From G016756615 sp035556195 (lineage in GTDB: Bacteria; Pseudomonadota; Alphaproteobacteria; Rhizobiales; Rhizobiaceae): a stretch of 64,000 bases of DNA. The notes beneath the pieces are model-generated. The model was not told the DNA's origin, ran no database searches, and saw only the letters and a program-made list of their open reading frames with translations. Of the stretch, positions 55,249-63,342 are shown one piece after another (the first letter of the stretch is position 1; each line of letters begins with the position of its first letter). The stretch is from assembly GCA_035556195.1 (NCBI GenBank), contig DATMFK010000024.1, forward strand, positions 124,001-188,000, read 5' to 3'. A program made the translations under genes and the position numbers.

Positions 55249-56448
55249 ATGCAAATCGAACACATCGGCGGTTTGCAAGTCTTTCTAGGCGTCCTCGCAC
55301 GCTTCTGGCCGGTCTGGCTGGCGCTTGCGATCATCCTCGGGGCGAGCTTCCGTTTCCGGAAAAAGCTGGGACTCTACGGTCAGCTGTTCGACAGCGGGGT
55401 CGGCATTGCGGGCGTCGCCATCTGCCTGTTCTGGCTTTTCACGGCGATCTTTTCGGCGCGCATCGCGCCCTTCGATCCTCTGACGCAGATACCGATCATG
55501 AAGGATGCGCTGCCCGGCGCGATCGAGCCGGCTTCGAAGCAGGTCTACCTGTTCGGCGGCGACAAGCTCGCCCGGGACGTGTTCAGCCGAATGGTGTTCG
55601 GAAGCCGGATCGTGCTGATCATCGCTCCCGCGGCGACTGCTTTCGCATTGATGGTCGGGATCGTGCTCGGCCTGCCCGCCGGCTATCATGGCGGGCGCAT
55701 CGATACGGTCCTTTCCTTCCTGGCCAACCTGGTTCTCGCCTTCCCGGTCATCCTGCTGTTCTACCTGCTGGTCACTCCGGAAATCCGGGAGCTCAGCTTC
55801 GATACCTGGCTGGGCCGGAACCTCGGCATCGGCTGGTCCATTCCAAGGGGACTCGCCGCCCTCTTCTTCCTCTTCCCGATCATCTTCTTCGCCGCGCTGT
55901 TCTACACCCGGTTCAAGAACCGGCCCGGGCTTCTCGCGATCCAACTCGCCCTGACCCTCCTGATCGGGGCCTGGGTCTATTTCGGCCTGGTGTTCGACAA
56001 GGATCCGCTCGGCATCATCGCCATCGACCCGAACGAGCTCAACATCTTCGTGGCAGTGGTGTTCGCTTCGAGCCCCGGCGTGTTCCGGATCGTGCGCGGG
56101 CTGACAATGGACATCAAGACGCGCGACTATGTGGCGGCGGCCCAGACCCGTGGCGAGACGCCCTGGTACATCATGCTGTGGGAGGTTCTGCCCAACGCCC
56201 GCGGGCCGTTGATCGTCGATGCCTGCCTGCGCATCGGCTACACCACGATCCTGCTCGGCACGCTCGGCTATTTCGGTCTCGGATTGGCGCCGGAAAGTCC
56301 GGACTGGGGCACCGCGATCAAGGACGCCAGCCGGCTGCTGCGCTCCTTCATCCATCCAGCGCTGCCGCCGACCATCGCCTTGATGTCCTTCGTCCTGGGG
56401 CTGAACCTGCTCGCCGACGCGCTGCGCGAGCAATCACTGAAGGATTGA
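55249..56448 (+). CDS. Peptide-type ABC transporter permease (DppC-like) with extra hydrophobic insertion
   Basis: Inner-membrane subunit, 399 residues against about 280-340 in DppC/YejE. Familiar parts are the DppC motif DKLARDVFSRMVFGSRIVLI, GLPAGYHGGRIDTVLSFLAN, the EAA loop DYVAAAQTRGETPWYIMLWE, and GTLGYFGLGLAPESPDWGTA. Between LVLAFPVILLFYLLV and FVAVVFASSPGVFRIVRG lies an insertion of about 100 residues with at least two more hydrophobic segments (AALFFLFPIIFFAALFY; AIQLALTLLIGAWVYFGLVF). It starts one base after the preceding stop. Confidence 0.92.
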   Translation: MQIEHIGGLQVFLGVLARFWPVWLALAIILGASFRFRKKLGLYGQLFDSGVGIAGVAICLFWLFTAIFSARIAPFDPLTQIPIMKDALPGAIEPASKQVYLFGGDKLARDVFSRMVFGSRIVLIIAPAATAFALMVGIVLGLPAGYHGGRIDTVLSFLANLVLAFPVILLFYLLVTPEIRELSFDTWLGRNLGIGWSIPRGLAALFFLFPIIFFAALFYTRFKNRPGLLAIQLALTLLIGAWVYFGLVFDKDPLGIIAIDPNELNIFVAVVFASSPGVFRIVRGLTMDIKTRDYVAAAQTRGETPWYIMLWEVLPNARGPLIVDACLRIGYTTILLGTLGYFGLGLAPESPDWGTAIKDASRLLRSFIHPALPPTIALMSFVLGLNLLADALREQSLKD

Positions 56449-56481
56449 TGCGATGCCAGTGAGGATCCGCGTCGCCGCGCC

Positions 56482-56544
56482 CCCCTCTGTCCTGCCGGAC
56501 GTCTCTCCCTCAAGGGGGCAGATGTCCGGCAGGACAGAGAGGGG
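56482..56544. repeat. Long inverted repeat, palindromic intergenic element
   Basis: Left arm ends CTCTGTCCTGCCGGAC at 56500 and the right arm starts GTCCGGCAGGACAGAG at 56524: perfect over 16 bases and flanked by CCCC/GGGG, with an inner CTCCCTCAAGGGGG hairpin. It resembles repeats scattered through Mesorhizobium-type genomes and sits between the permease and ATPase genes of one operon. Confidence 0.7.
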
Positions 56545-56592
56545 TGTGACCGAGCGGAACCTGGCCGATTGCAGCGTGGACAGGAGACCCCG

Positions 56593-59292
56593 ATGAACGA
56601 GGCCGTCACCATTCCAACTGAGCCGATCCTGGAAATCGAAAACCTTTCCATATCCTTCTTCACCAGGCGCGGCGAAATCCCGGCTGTGATGGATTTTTCC
56701 TGCACGGTCCTGCCTGGGGAGGCCATGGGCATTGTCGGGGAATCCGGCTGCGGCAAGTCGACCGTGTCGCTGGGCATCATGCGCGACCTCTCCAATGTCG
56801 GGAAGATCGTCGGCGGCAGGATACGGTTCAAGGGCAAGGACATGGGCGACATGACCGAGGAGGAGCTGCGCTCCATCCGCGGCAACGAGATCGCCATGAT
56901 CTACCAGGAGCCGATGGCGAGCCTGAACCCGGCCATGAAGATCGGCAAGCAGTTGATGGAAGTCCCGATATTGCATGACAAGGTATCGAAGGACGAGGCT
57001 TACGGCCGGGCCCTCGACATGGTCCGTGCCGTGCGGTTGCCCGATCCCGAGCGCATCATGCGCTCCTACCCGCACCAGCTCTCGGGCGGCCAGCAGCAGC
57101 GCATCGTCATTGCGATGGCGCTTCTCTCCAAGCCGGCGCTGCTTCTGCTCGACGAGCCGACGACGGCGCTCGACGTGACTGTCGAGGCTGGCATCGTCGA
57201 TCTCGTGAAGGGGCTCGGCAAGCAGTTCGGCACGTCGATGATCTTCGTGTCGCACAATCTCGGCCTGATCCTGGAAACATGCGACCGCATCACCGTCATG
57301 TATTCCGGCGAGGCGGTGGAGACCGGCACGGTGAAGGACGTATTCGATCGAATGCGCCATCCCTATACCCAGGGATTGTTCCGCTCGATTCCGCTGCCGG
57401 GCGCGGACAAGAATTCCCGACCGCTGGTCGCCATACCCGGGCAATTGCCGCTGCCGCATGAGCGGCCGAAGGGCTGCAACTTCGGCCCGCGCTGCCAGCA
57501 TTTTGTGGATGGCGTCTGCAACGCTGACGAAATCCCGATGATCCCTGTCGAAGGGCACGAAGATCATTTCAGTCGTTGCGTGCGCTTCAACGAGATCGAC
57601 TGGCAGAAGCTGCCGGCCGGGGCGAGGCGAGAGAGCGAACCGATCAGGCCGGGTGCGCCGGTGCTGAAGATCGACGATCTCAAGAAATACTACAAGGTCG
57701 CGGCCAACGAGATATTCGGTGGCGGCGAGGCGCGCGTCGTGAAGGCCAATGAGGCGATCAGCTTCGAGGCAAGGGAATCCGAGACGGTCGCGATCGTCGG
57801 CGAATCCGGCTGCGGCAAGTCGACACTCGCCAAGGTCTTGCTTGGCCTGGAGACCGCAAGTGCCGGCAAGGTCTCCCTCGGCAATGAGGAAATCCAATCC
57901 ACGGCCGTCGAGAAGCGGGACGTGCGGACGATCTCGTCGATCCAGATGGTGTTCCAGAATCCGTTCGACACGCTCAACCCGAGCCATTCTGTGGGGTCGC
58001 AGATCATCCGGACGCTCGAGAAGTTCAAGATCGGCAGGACACCGGCCGAGCGCAAGCAGCGTATGTTCGAACTGCTCGATCTTGTGAAGCTGCCCCGCGC
58101 CTTCGCCGAACGCATGCCGCGCCAATTGTCGGGCGGCCAGAAACAGCGCATCGGTGTCGCCCGCGCCTTTGCCGGAGCAGCGAAGGTCGTGGTCGCGGAC
58201 GAGCCGGTCTCGGCACTCGATGTTTCGGTGCAGGCTGCCGTGACAGAGCTGCTGATGGATATCCAGCGGCGCAACAAGACGACCATGCTGTTCATCAGCC
58301 ACGACCTGTCAGTGGTGCGCTACATCGCCGATCGCGTGGTGGTGATGTATCTCGGTCACATCGTGGAGCAGGGGACGACCGACCAGATATTCTCGCCGCC
58401 CTATCACCCCTATACGGAGGCGTTGCTTTCGGCGATCCCCATTGCCGACACCAGCGTGGTCAAGAAGCATGTCGTGCTGGAGGGCGACATACCATCGGCG
58501 ATGAACCCGCCGACGGGATGTCCTTTCCAGACGCGCTGCGGTTACAAACACCTGGTGCCGGGCAATCGATGCGAAACGGATCTGCCGCCGTTTCGTGACC
58601 TAGGCCATGGTCACCGGAGCCTGTGCTGGCTGACGGACGAGGTGTTGGCGAAAATGGTACCGGTGATCAGCTTCGACACGCCTGCCGATGCCGAAGCACA
58701 CGACGTCGTTCCGGAAGACCCCAGCCGCAGACCGGGCCCGGGCTTTGCCGGCAAGCCACCGCTCCGGCCGCATGGCAAACAGGCAAGCGTCCAGGCGTCT
58801 GCGGACGAAGAGGCAGGCAGGGAGCGGACCGCCTCGGCACGCATCCGCGACGAGGAAAGGCAGGACGCGCTTGGCGATCGCGGCGGCATGCCGCCCGCGG
58901 AACCTTCCGCCGCGATGCCTGCCGCTCCGCTCCAGATCGGCGAAGGGCGCCAGGCCGAGGACGCGGATGTCGCGCCCGCTTTCGAAGGAAAAGTGCCTCC
59001 GGATTTCGGTGGCGACGGGATCCGCCCGGCAGGCATCGGGCGGCCCGAGAAGCCCGACGATCTGCAAATGATCTCCGGGATCGGTCCTCGCATCGAGGCG
59101 AAGCTCCAGGGGCTGGGCATCTATCGCTTCGCCCAGGTCGCAGGCTGGACGAAAGCGGAGCGAGAATGGGTGGACAGGCAGCTCGGCCTGCGCGGCCGCA
59201 TCGCGCGCGAGGACTGGGTACGTCAGGCCGAGGTGCTCGCCAGGGGTGGCGCAGCTGAATATCTGCGCGTGTTCGGCAAGAAGCCGCGATAG
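56593..59292 (+). CDS. Fused double ABC ATPase with linker and C-terminal helix-hairpin-helix domain
   Basis: ATPase of the importer, 899 residues. Half 1: Walker A G49-ESGCGKST, signature LSGGQQQR, Walker B LLLLDEPTTALD, and an oligopeptide cysteine cluster (CNFGPRCQHFVDGVC). Half 2: Walker A G403-ESGCGKST, signature LSGGQKQR, Walker B VVVADEPVSALD, cluster CPFQTRCGYK. This much (about 680 residues) is a DppD-DppF fusion like YejF or GsiA. A low-complexity linker (about 680-818, rich in Ala, Pro, Glu, Arg) follows, then residues 819-899: EKPDDLQMISGIGPRIEAKL, RFAQVAGWTKAEREWVDRQL, EDWVRQAEVLARGGAAEYLR. That end resembles the helix-hairpin-helix tail of rhizobial NuoE and some L21 proteins. 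ATG 56593 has GGAG seven bases upstream. There is no frame break to the tail. Confidence 0.93.
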   Translation: MNEAVTIPTEPILEIENLSISFFTRRGEIPAVMDFSCTVLPGEAMGIVGESGCGKSTVSLGIMRDLSNVGKIVGGRIRFKGKDMGDMTEEELRSIRGNEIAMIYQEPMASLNPAMKIGKQLMEVPILHDKVSKDEAYGRALDMVRAVRLPDPERIMRSYPHQLSGGQQQRIVIAMALLSKPALLLLDEPTTALDVTVEAGIVDLVKGLGKQFGTSMIFVSHNLGLILETCDRITVMYSGEAVETGTVKDVFDRMRHPYTQGLFRSIPLPGADKNSRPLVAIPGQLPLPHERPKGCNFGPRCQHFVDGVCNADEIPMIPVEGHEDHFSRCVRFNEIDWQKLPAGARRESEPIRPGAPVLKIDDLKKYYKVAANEIFGGGEARVVKANEAISFEARESETVAIVGESGCGKSTLAKVLLGLETASAGKVSLGNEEIQSTAVEKRDVRTISSIQMVFQNPFDTLNPSHSVGSQIIRTLEKFKIGRTPAERKQRMFELLDLVKLPRAFAERMPRQLSGGQKQRIGVARAFAGAAKVVVADEPVSALDVSVQAAVTELLMDIQRRNKTTMLFISHDLSVVRYIADRVVVMYLGHIVEQGTTDQIFSPPYHPYTEALLSAIPIADTSVVKKHVVLEGDIPSAMNPPTGCPFQTRCGYKHLVPGNRCETDLPPFRDLGHGHRSLCWLTDEVLAKMVPVISFDTPADAEAHDVVPEDPSRRPGPGFAGKPPLRPHGKQASVQASADEEAGRERTASARIRDEERQDALGDRGGMPPAEPSAAMPAAPLQIGEGRQAEDADVAPAFEGKVPPDFGGDGIRPAGIGRPEKPDDLQMISGIGPRIEAKLQGLGIYRFAQVAGWTKAEREWVDRQLGLRGRIAREDWVRQAEVLARGGAAEYLRVFGKKPR

Positions 59293-59549
59293 CTCTGCCG
59301 GTTTCAAAGGCCCTGCATGTTGCGACGTCCAGGGGGCGCCTCAGCCGCCGTCACGGCCCATCAGGGCCGCTTGGCTTTCGCGCCATGGCATCGGCCCGAA
59401 CCGGAGGTTCGGCAAGCACGATGCGTCACACAAAGGGGCACAGCGTTCTTTGCGCGTCCAAAGGACGCGCGGCGCTCTGCTGGCGCGGCGTGCAGTCGCG
59501 CCCTTCAACGGTCAATTTTATTGACCGTTCGCGTCAAATTAGAGCGGCG
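59293..59549. other. Convergent intergenic region with two hairpins
   Basis: 257 bases between the ATPase and the lipoprotein gene. It holds GCGCGTCC-AAA-GGACGCGC (59452-59470) and AACGGTCAA-TTTTA-TTGACCGTT (59507-59529). Both are perfect dyads; neither is followed by a strong T-run, so they are candidate terminators for one or both convergent transcripts. Confidence 0.5.
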
Positions 59550-60134
59550 CTACAGGCATTGGCGCAATTGCGCCTGGTACCTGTCGGCCATCTTCTGCGT
59601 ATCCCGGGCGTATCTCTGCACGCCGGCGTCCCAGTTGCCGCGCTTGTAGCCCGACCAGCCGAGATAATAGGCCAGGTAGAGACGATAGGTGTCGTTGCGC
59701 GAGACGCCGTGGTTTTCCACAGTCTTCGAGTGGTACCAGCCGACGAAGTCGACTGCATCGGCGAAGTTGCTTCGGCGCGCCCCGAAACTGCCGGTTTCGA
59801 GCTTGTATTGGGCCCAAGTGCCGTCCAGCGCCTGCGAGTATCCATAGGCGCTCGAGACGCGTTTCCACGGGATGAAGCCGAATAGCTTGGTGCGCGGCGG
59901 CCTAGCATTGCCCTTGAAACCCGATTCCTTGCGGACCGTCGCCATCAGCACATGAGTAGGGATGCCGTATTTGCGCTCAGCGCGCTCCGCCGCCCGCTGC
60001 CAGTTGTTGAAGAGGCCGTCCCGCTGCTCGAACACCGTACAGATATTGTTGATGTGGCGCGGTGGGGTGGCGCAGGCAGAGAGCGCCAGCACGAAAACGA
60101 CCGGAACAATTCGACTAAAACTCGATACACGCAT
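59550..60134 (-). CDS. Transglycosylase-SLT-domain lipoprotein
   Basis: Predicted lytic-transglycosylase-like lipoprotein, 194 residues. Lipobox LSAC places the acylated cysteine at about residue 21. The SLT-type fold is suggested by ERKYGIPTHVLMATVRKESG, where E in KESGF matches the catalytic glutamate, followed by AYGYSQALDGTWAQYKLETG and YHSKTVENHGVSRNDTYRLY. Such proteins cleave peptidoglycan glycan chains at the outer membrane. Monocistronic. Activity is inferred from the motif arrangement. Confidence 0.85.
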   Translation of the reverse strand: MRVSSFSRIVPVVFVLALSACATPPRHINNICTVFEQRDGLFNNWQRAAERAERKYGIPTHVLMATVRKESGFKGNARPPRTKLFGFIPWKRVSSAYGYSQALDGTWAQYKLETGSFGARRSNFADAVDFVGWYHSKTVENHGVSRNDTYRLYLAYYLGWSGYKRGNWDAGVQRYARDTQKMADRYQAQLRQCL

Positions 60135-60279
60135 GGGAGGAGCGATAGGCGGGAAAAATAAAGGGAGTCTTTAGACTTCCGTTAACGAGGCTCGCGGCTC
60201 GCCCGCATCAGGCCGATTCCGGCGGGAAATGACGAATTTCCGACAGGGAAGGACGCGCGGCGATGGTTTGATTGCCTCC

Positions 60280-61812
60280 ATGGACCGCCGCAGACGAAGC
60301 ACCCAACGGGCTCATTCGAGGACGGGCGCGGCTATCCCGCAATTGACGTCGCGCCGGGTCGAGAATCTCTGGCCACCACTCACGCTGCTATCCTCGGACC
60401 AGGTCGAGGCCATCCACGAAGCGTCGTTGCGGATCCTGGAGGACCTTGGCATCGAGGTGATGAGCGTGCGGGCGCTCGATCTGTTGCGGGCAGGGGGAGC
60501 GACGGTCGACCATTCGACCAACTCGGTCCGGCTCGACCGCCATCTGGTCGGCGAGGCCTTGGCAAAGGCGCCGGCCGGCTTCGTCGTCCGGACGCGCAAT
60601 CCCGAGCGAGCGGTTCACCTTGGCGGCGACGTCATCAATTTCACGCTGGTCGCCGGGCCCCCGAATGTTCACGACCTGGAGAGAGGACGCCGCTCCGGCA
60701 ACCTGAAGGACTATGAGGACCTCGTCCGCCTGGCGCATCACTTCAACTGCATAACCATGCTCGGAAACCAGGTCTGCGAGCCGATCGAACTGCCGGCGAA
60801 CACGCGCCATCTCGACACCTATCTCGCAAACCTCTCCCTGACCGACAAGGCATTCCATGTTTCGGCCATTGGCCGGGGCAGGGCTCTCGACGGGATCAGG
60901 ATGGCTGCCATCGCTCGCGGCCTCACTCCCGAGACGATCCGCGACGATCCGTCCGTCGCCACCATCATCTCGGTCAATTCGCCTCGCCGGCTCGACGAAG
61001 CGATGGCGGAAGGGCTGATGACGATGAGCGAACTCGGGCAACCGGTATGTGTCACCCCGTTCACCCTCATGGGAGCGATGAGCCCGGTCACACTTGCCGG
61101 AGCCCTCGCCCAGCAGAATGCCGAGGCTTTGTTCGGCATCGTCCTCACTCAAATAGTCAGGCCTGGAGCACCTGTGCTCTACGGTGCGTTCACCTCCAAC
61201 GTGGACATGAAATCGGGCGCGCCGGCTTTCGGTACTCCGGAGAACACCAAGGCCAATATCGCCTCCGGCCAACTGGCACGCCGTTATGGCCTGCCCTATC
61301 GCTCGACACCTGGTTCGGCCTCCAACGCGGCAGATGCGCAGGGCGCCTACGAGACAATGATGGCGCTGTGGGGTGCCGTACTCGGTCGCGCCCAGCTCGT
61401 CTACCACGCCGCGGGTTGGCAGGAAGGCGGTCTCACCGTCTCCTTCGAGAAGCTCATCATGGATGTCGAGATGATCCAGCACATGATGGAGGTTCTGAAG
61501 CCGATCGAGGTCGACGACGACGAACTCGCGCTCGACGCGCTTGCCCGCGTTCCCAGCGGTGGACACTTCTTCGGGGATCCACACACGCTGCAGCGTTATG
61601 CGGCAGCATTCTATCAACCGCTTTTGTCCAATTGGCAGAACTACGAAGCTTGGGCGGAGGCCGGCGGACGCGACGCCGCCCGTCGTGCGACCGTGCTTTG
61701 GAAGAAGGCGCTCGACGAATATCGGGAGCCATCCTTGGATCCAGCTGTCCGTGAAGAGCTCGTCGCTTACGTGAGAACGCGAAAGGAACAGATCGGTGCC
61801 CAGGAGCCGTGA
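60280..61812 (+). CDS. MttB-family methyltransferase, non-pyrrolysine
   Basis: Member of the trimethylamine methyltransferase (MttB) superfamily, 510 residues. The basic N-terminus (MDRRRRSTQR), then LSSDQVEAIHEASLRILEDL and GIEVMSVRALDLLRAGGATV, are family hallmarks; GSASNAADAQGAYETMMALW and AAGWQEGGLTVSFEKLIMDV follow. The frame has no internal TAG, so pyrrolysine is absent, as in glycine-betaine and related demethylases. Such enzymes pass a methyl group to a corrinoid protein, but no corrinoid-protein or MtbA-like gene lies nearby. ATG 60229 is an alternative start; neither has a good Shine-Dalgarno. Confidence 0.87.
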   Translation: MDRRRRSTQRAHSRTGAAIPQLTSRRVENLWPPLTLLSSDQVEAIHEASLRILEDLGIEVMSVRALDLLRAGGATVDHSTNSVRLDRHLVGEALAKAPAGFVVRTRNPERAVHLGGDVINFTLVAGPPNVHDLERGRRSGNLKDYEDLVRLAHHFNCITMLGNQVCEPIELPANTRHLDTYLANLSLTDKAFHVSAIGRGRALDGIRMAAIARGLTPETIRDDPSVATIISVNSPRRLDEAMAEGLMTMSELGQPVCVTPFTLMGAMSPVTLAGALAQQNAEALFGIVLTQIVRPGAPVLYGAFTSNVDMKSGAPAFGTPENTKANIASGQLARRYGLPYRSTPGSASNAADAQGAYETMMALWGAVLGRAQLVYHAAGWQEGGLTVSFEKLIMDVEMIQHMMEVLKPIEVDDDELALDALARVPSGGHFFGDPHTLQRYAAAFYQPLLSNWQNYEAWAEAGGRDAARRATVLWKKALDEYREPSLDPAVREELVAYVRTRKEQIGAQEP

Positions 61813-61875
61813 CCGGCCGCAGGCAAGTCCCTTTGCTTTCAATGTCTTATAACATGACGAGAATGTTCAAGTATT

Positions 61876-61902
61876 TCCGGGGTTTAGACCCCATTCTGGA
61901 AA
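61876..61902 (+). terminator. Hairpin between mttB-like gene and preT
   Basis: TTCCGGGGTTTAGACCCCAT continuing to TCTGGAA: GGGG/CCCC core with outer TTCC/GGAA pairing, about 64 bases after the methyltransferase stop. It may terminate that gene or act in the preT leader. Confidence 0.35.
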
Positions 61903-61903
61903 T

Positions 61904-61935
61904 TTGACCGATTGATAAAAAAACAGGATGTGCTA
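61904..61935 (+). promoter_or_regulatory. Weak candidate promoter of preTA
   Basis: TTGACC at 61904-61909 followed, after a 20-base AT-rich spacer with an A7 run, by TGCTAG at 61930. The spacing is longer than ideal. It would start transcription about 35 bases before the preT ATG. Confidence 0.3.
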
Positions 61936-61975
61936 GCCTCACTTCAAACGAAAACAAAAATGGGGAACTGTGAGA

Positions 61976-63340
61976 ATGGCAGAAGGTCTGTTCAAGCATG
62001 GTATTGCGGCTGGCCGGCTTGCGCCCGTCCAATATGTCGAGAACTTCTCCGACCTGCATCCGCCGCTCGATACACATGAAGCGCTGGTCGAGGCCGATCG
62101 CTGCTATTTCTGCTACGACGCACCTTGCATGCAGGCGTGTCCAACCTCGATAGACATTCCGATGTTCATCCGGCAGATCGCGACCGGCAATCCGATCGGC
62201 TCGGCCAAGACGATCTTCGATCAGAATATCCTTGGCGGAATGTGCGCCCGTGTGTGCCCGACCGAAACGCTGTGCGAGGAAGCCTGCGTGCGTGAGATGG
62301 CGGAGGGCAAGCCGGTGCAGATCGGCCGCCTGCAGCGCTATGCCACCGATACGGCAATGCGTCAGCGCAAGCAGTTCTACGAACGCGCGGCTCCGACGGG
62401 ACGTCGCATAGCCGTGGTCGGCGCCGGGCCCGCCGGGCTCGCCGCGGCGCATCGCCTGGCGCGTTATGGGCATGACGTAACGATCTTCGAGGCGCGTCCG
62501 AAGGCAGGCGGCCTCAACGAATACGGCATCGCCGCCTACAAGAGCACCGAGAATTTTGCCCAGGCCGAGATCGACTACGTCACGGCGATCGGCGGCATCC
62601 GCATCGAAAACGGCAGAGCGCTCGGCCGCGATCTGCATCTTTCCGATCTCGTCGCGACTTATGACGCCGTCTTCCTGGGGCTCGGCCTTGCCGGGGTCAA
62701 TGCGTTGCGCGCCGAGGGCGAGGATACAGAAGGCGTCGAGAACGCAGTCGAATTCATCGCCGAGCTGCGCCAGGCGGCTGATCTCGGCACGCTTCCCATT
62801 GGCCGGCGCGTGGTGGTGATCGGCGGCGGCATGACAGCGGTGGACGCGGCGGTTCAGTCGAAACTGCTGGGCGCGGAAGAGGTGACGATCTGCTACCGCC
62901 GCGGCAAGGACCATATGAACGCGTCGGAATTCGAGCAGGAGTTGGCCGCCGCCAGCGGCGTTTCCATCCGTCATTGGTTGCAGCCCAAGCGCGTCATCGC
63001 GGACGGCGGCAAGGTCTGTGCGATCGAGCTCGAATATACGGCGCTGACGGACGGCAGGCTGGCCGGGACCGGCGAGACCGTGGTGATCCAGGCAGATCAG
63101 GTGTTCAAGGCGATCGGTCAGAGCTTCGAACCTGCGTCGCTCAATGGAAGCGGCGCGTCGATTGCGATCGAGGGAGGCCGCATCAAGGTCGACGAGGAGG
63201 GGCGCACGTCGCTGCCCAAGGTCTGGGCGGGGGGCGACTGCATCGCCGGTGGCGACGACCTGACCGTCTCGGCGGTCGCCCAAGGCCGTGACGCTGCGGA
63301 ATCCATCCATCGCACGCTCGGCGCGAACGGGAGGGCATGA
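61976..63340 (+). CDS. preT: NAD-dependent dihydropyrimidine dehydrogenase subunit PreT
   Basis: FAD/NADH-binding, iron-sulfur subunit of the enzyme that reduces uracil and thymine in the first step of the reductive pyrimidine pathway; 454 residues. The N-terminal cluster ligands are C43, C46, C51, C55 (CYFCYDAPCMQACP) and C90, C94, C100, C104 (CARVCPTETLCEEAC), as in glutamate synthase small subunits. FAD motif VVGAGPAGLAAAHRLARYGH, NAD motif VVIGGGMTAVDAAVQ, and the terminal VWAGGDCIAGGDDLTVSAVA. ATG 61976 is preferred to GTG 61970. Overlaps the region of the preA ribosome-binding site, so the two are coupled. Confidence 0.93.
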   Translation: MAEGLFKHGIAAGRLAPVQYVENFSDLHPPLDTHEALVEADRCYFCYDAPCMQACPTSIDIPMFIRQIATGNPIGSAKTIFDQNILGGMCARVCPTETLCEEACVREMAEGKPVQIGRLQRYATDTAMRQRKQFYERAAPTGRRIAVVGAGPAGLAAAHRLARYGHDVTIFEARPKAGGLNEYGIAAYKSTENFAQAEIDYVTAIGGIRIENGRALGRDLHLSDLVATYDAVFLGLGLAGVNALRAEGEDTEGVENAVEFIAELRQAADLGTLPIGRRVVVIGGGMTAVDAAVQSKLLGAEEVTICYRRGKDHMNASEFEQELAAASGVSIRHWLQPKRVIADGGKVCAIELEYTALTDGRLAGTGETVVIQADQVFKAIGQSFEPASLNGSGASIAIEGGRIKVDEEGRTSLPKVWAGGDCIAGGDDLTVSAVAQGRDAAESIHRTLGANGRA

Positions 63341-63342
63341 GC

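Noticed and set aside
60280..61812. Pyrrolysine (in-frame TAG) in the MttB-like gene
   Set aside because: The frame is open throughout with no internal TAG, so it belongs to the non-pyrrolysine branch.
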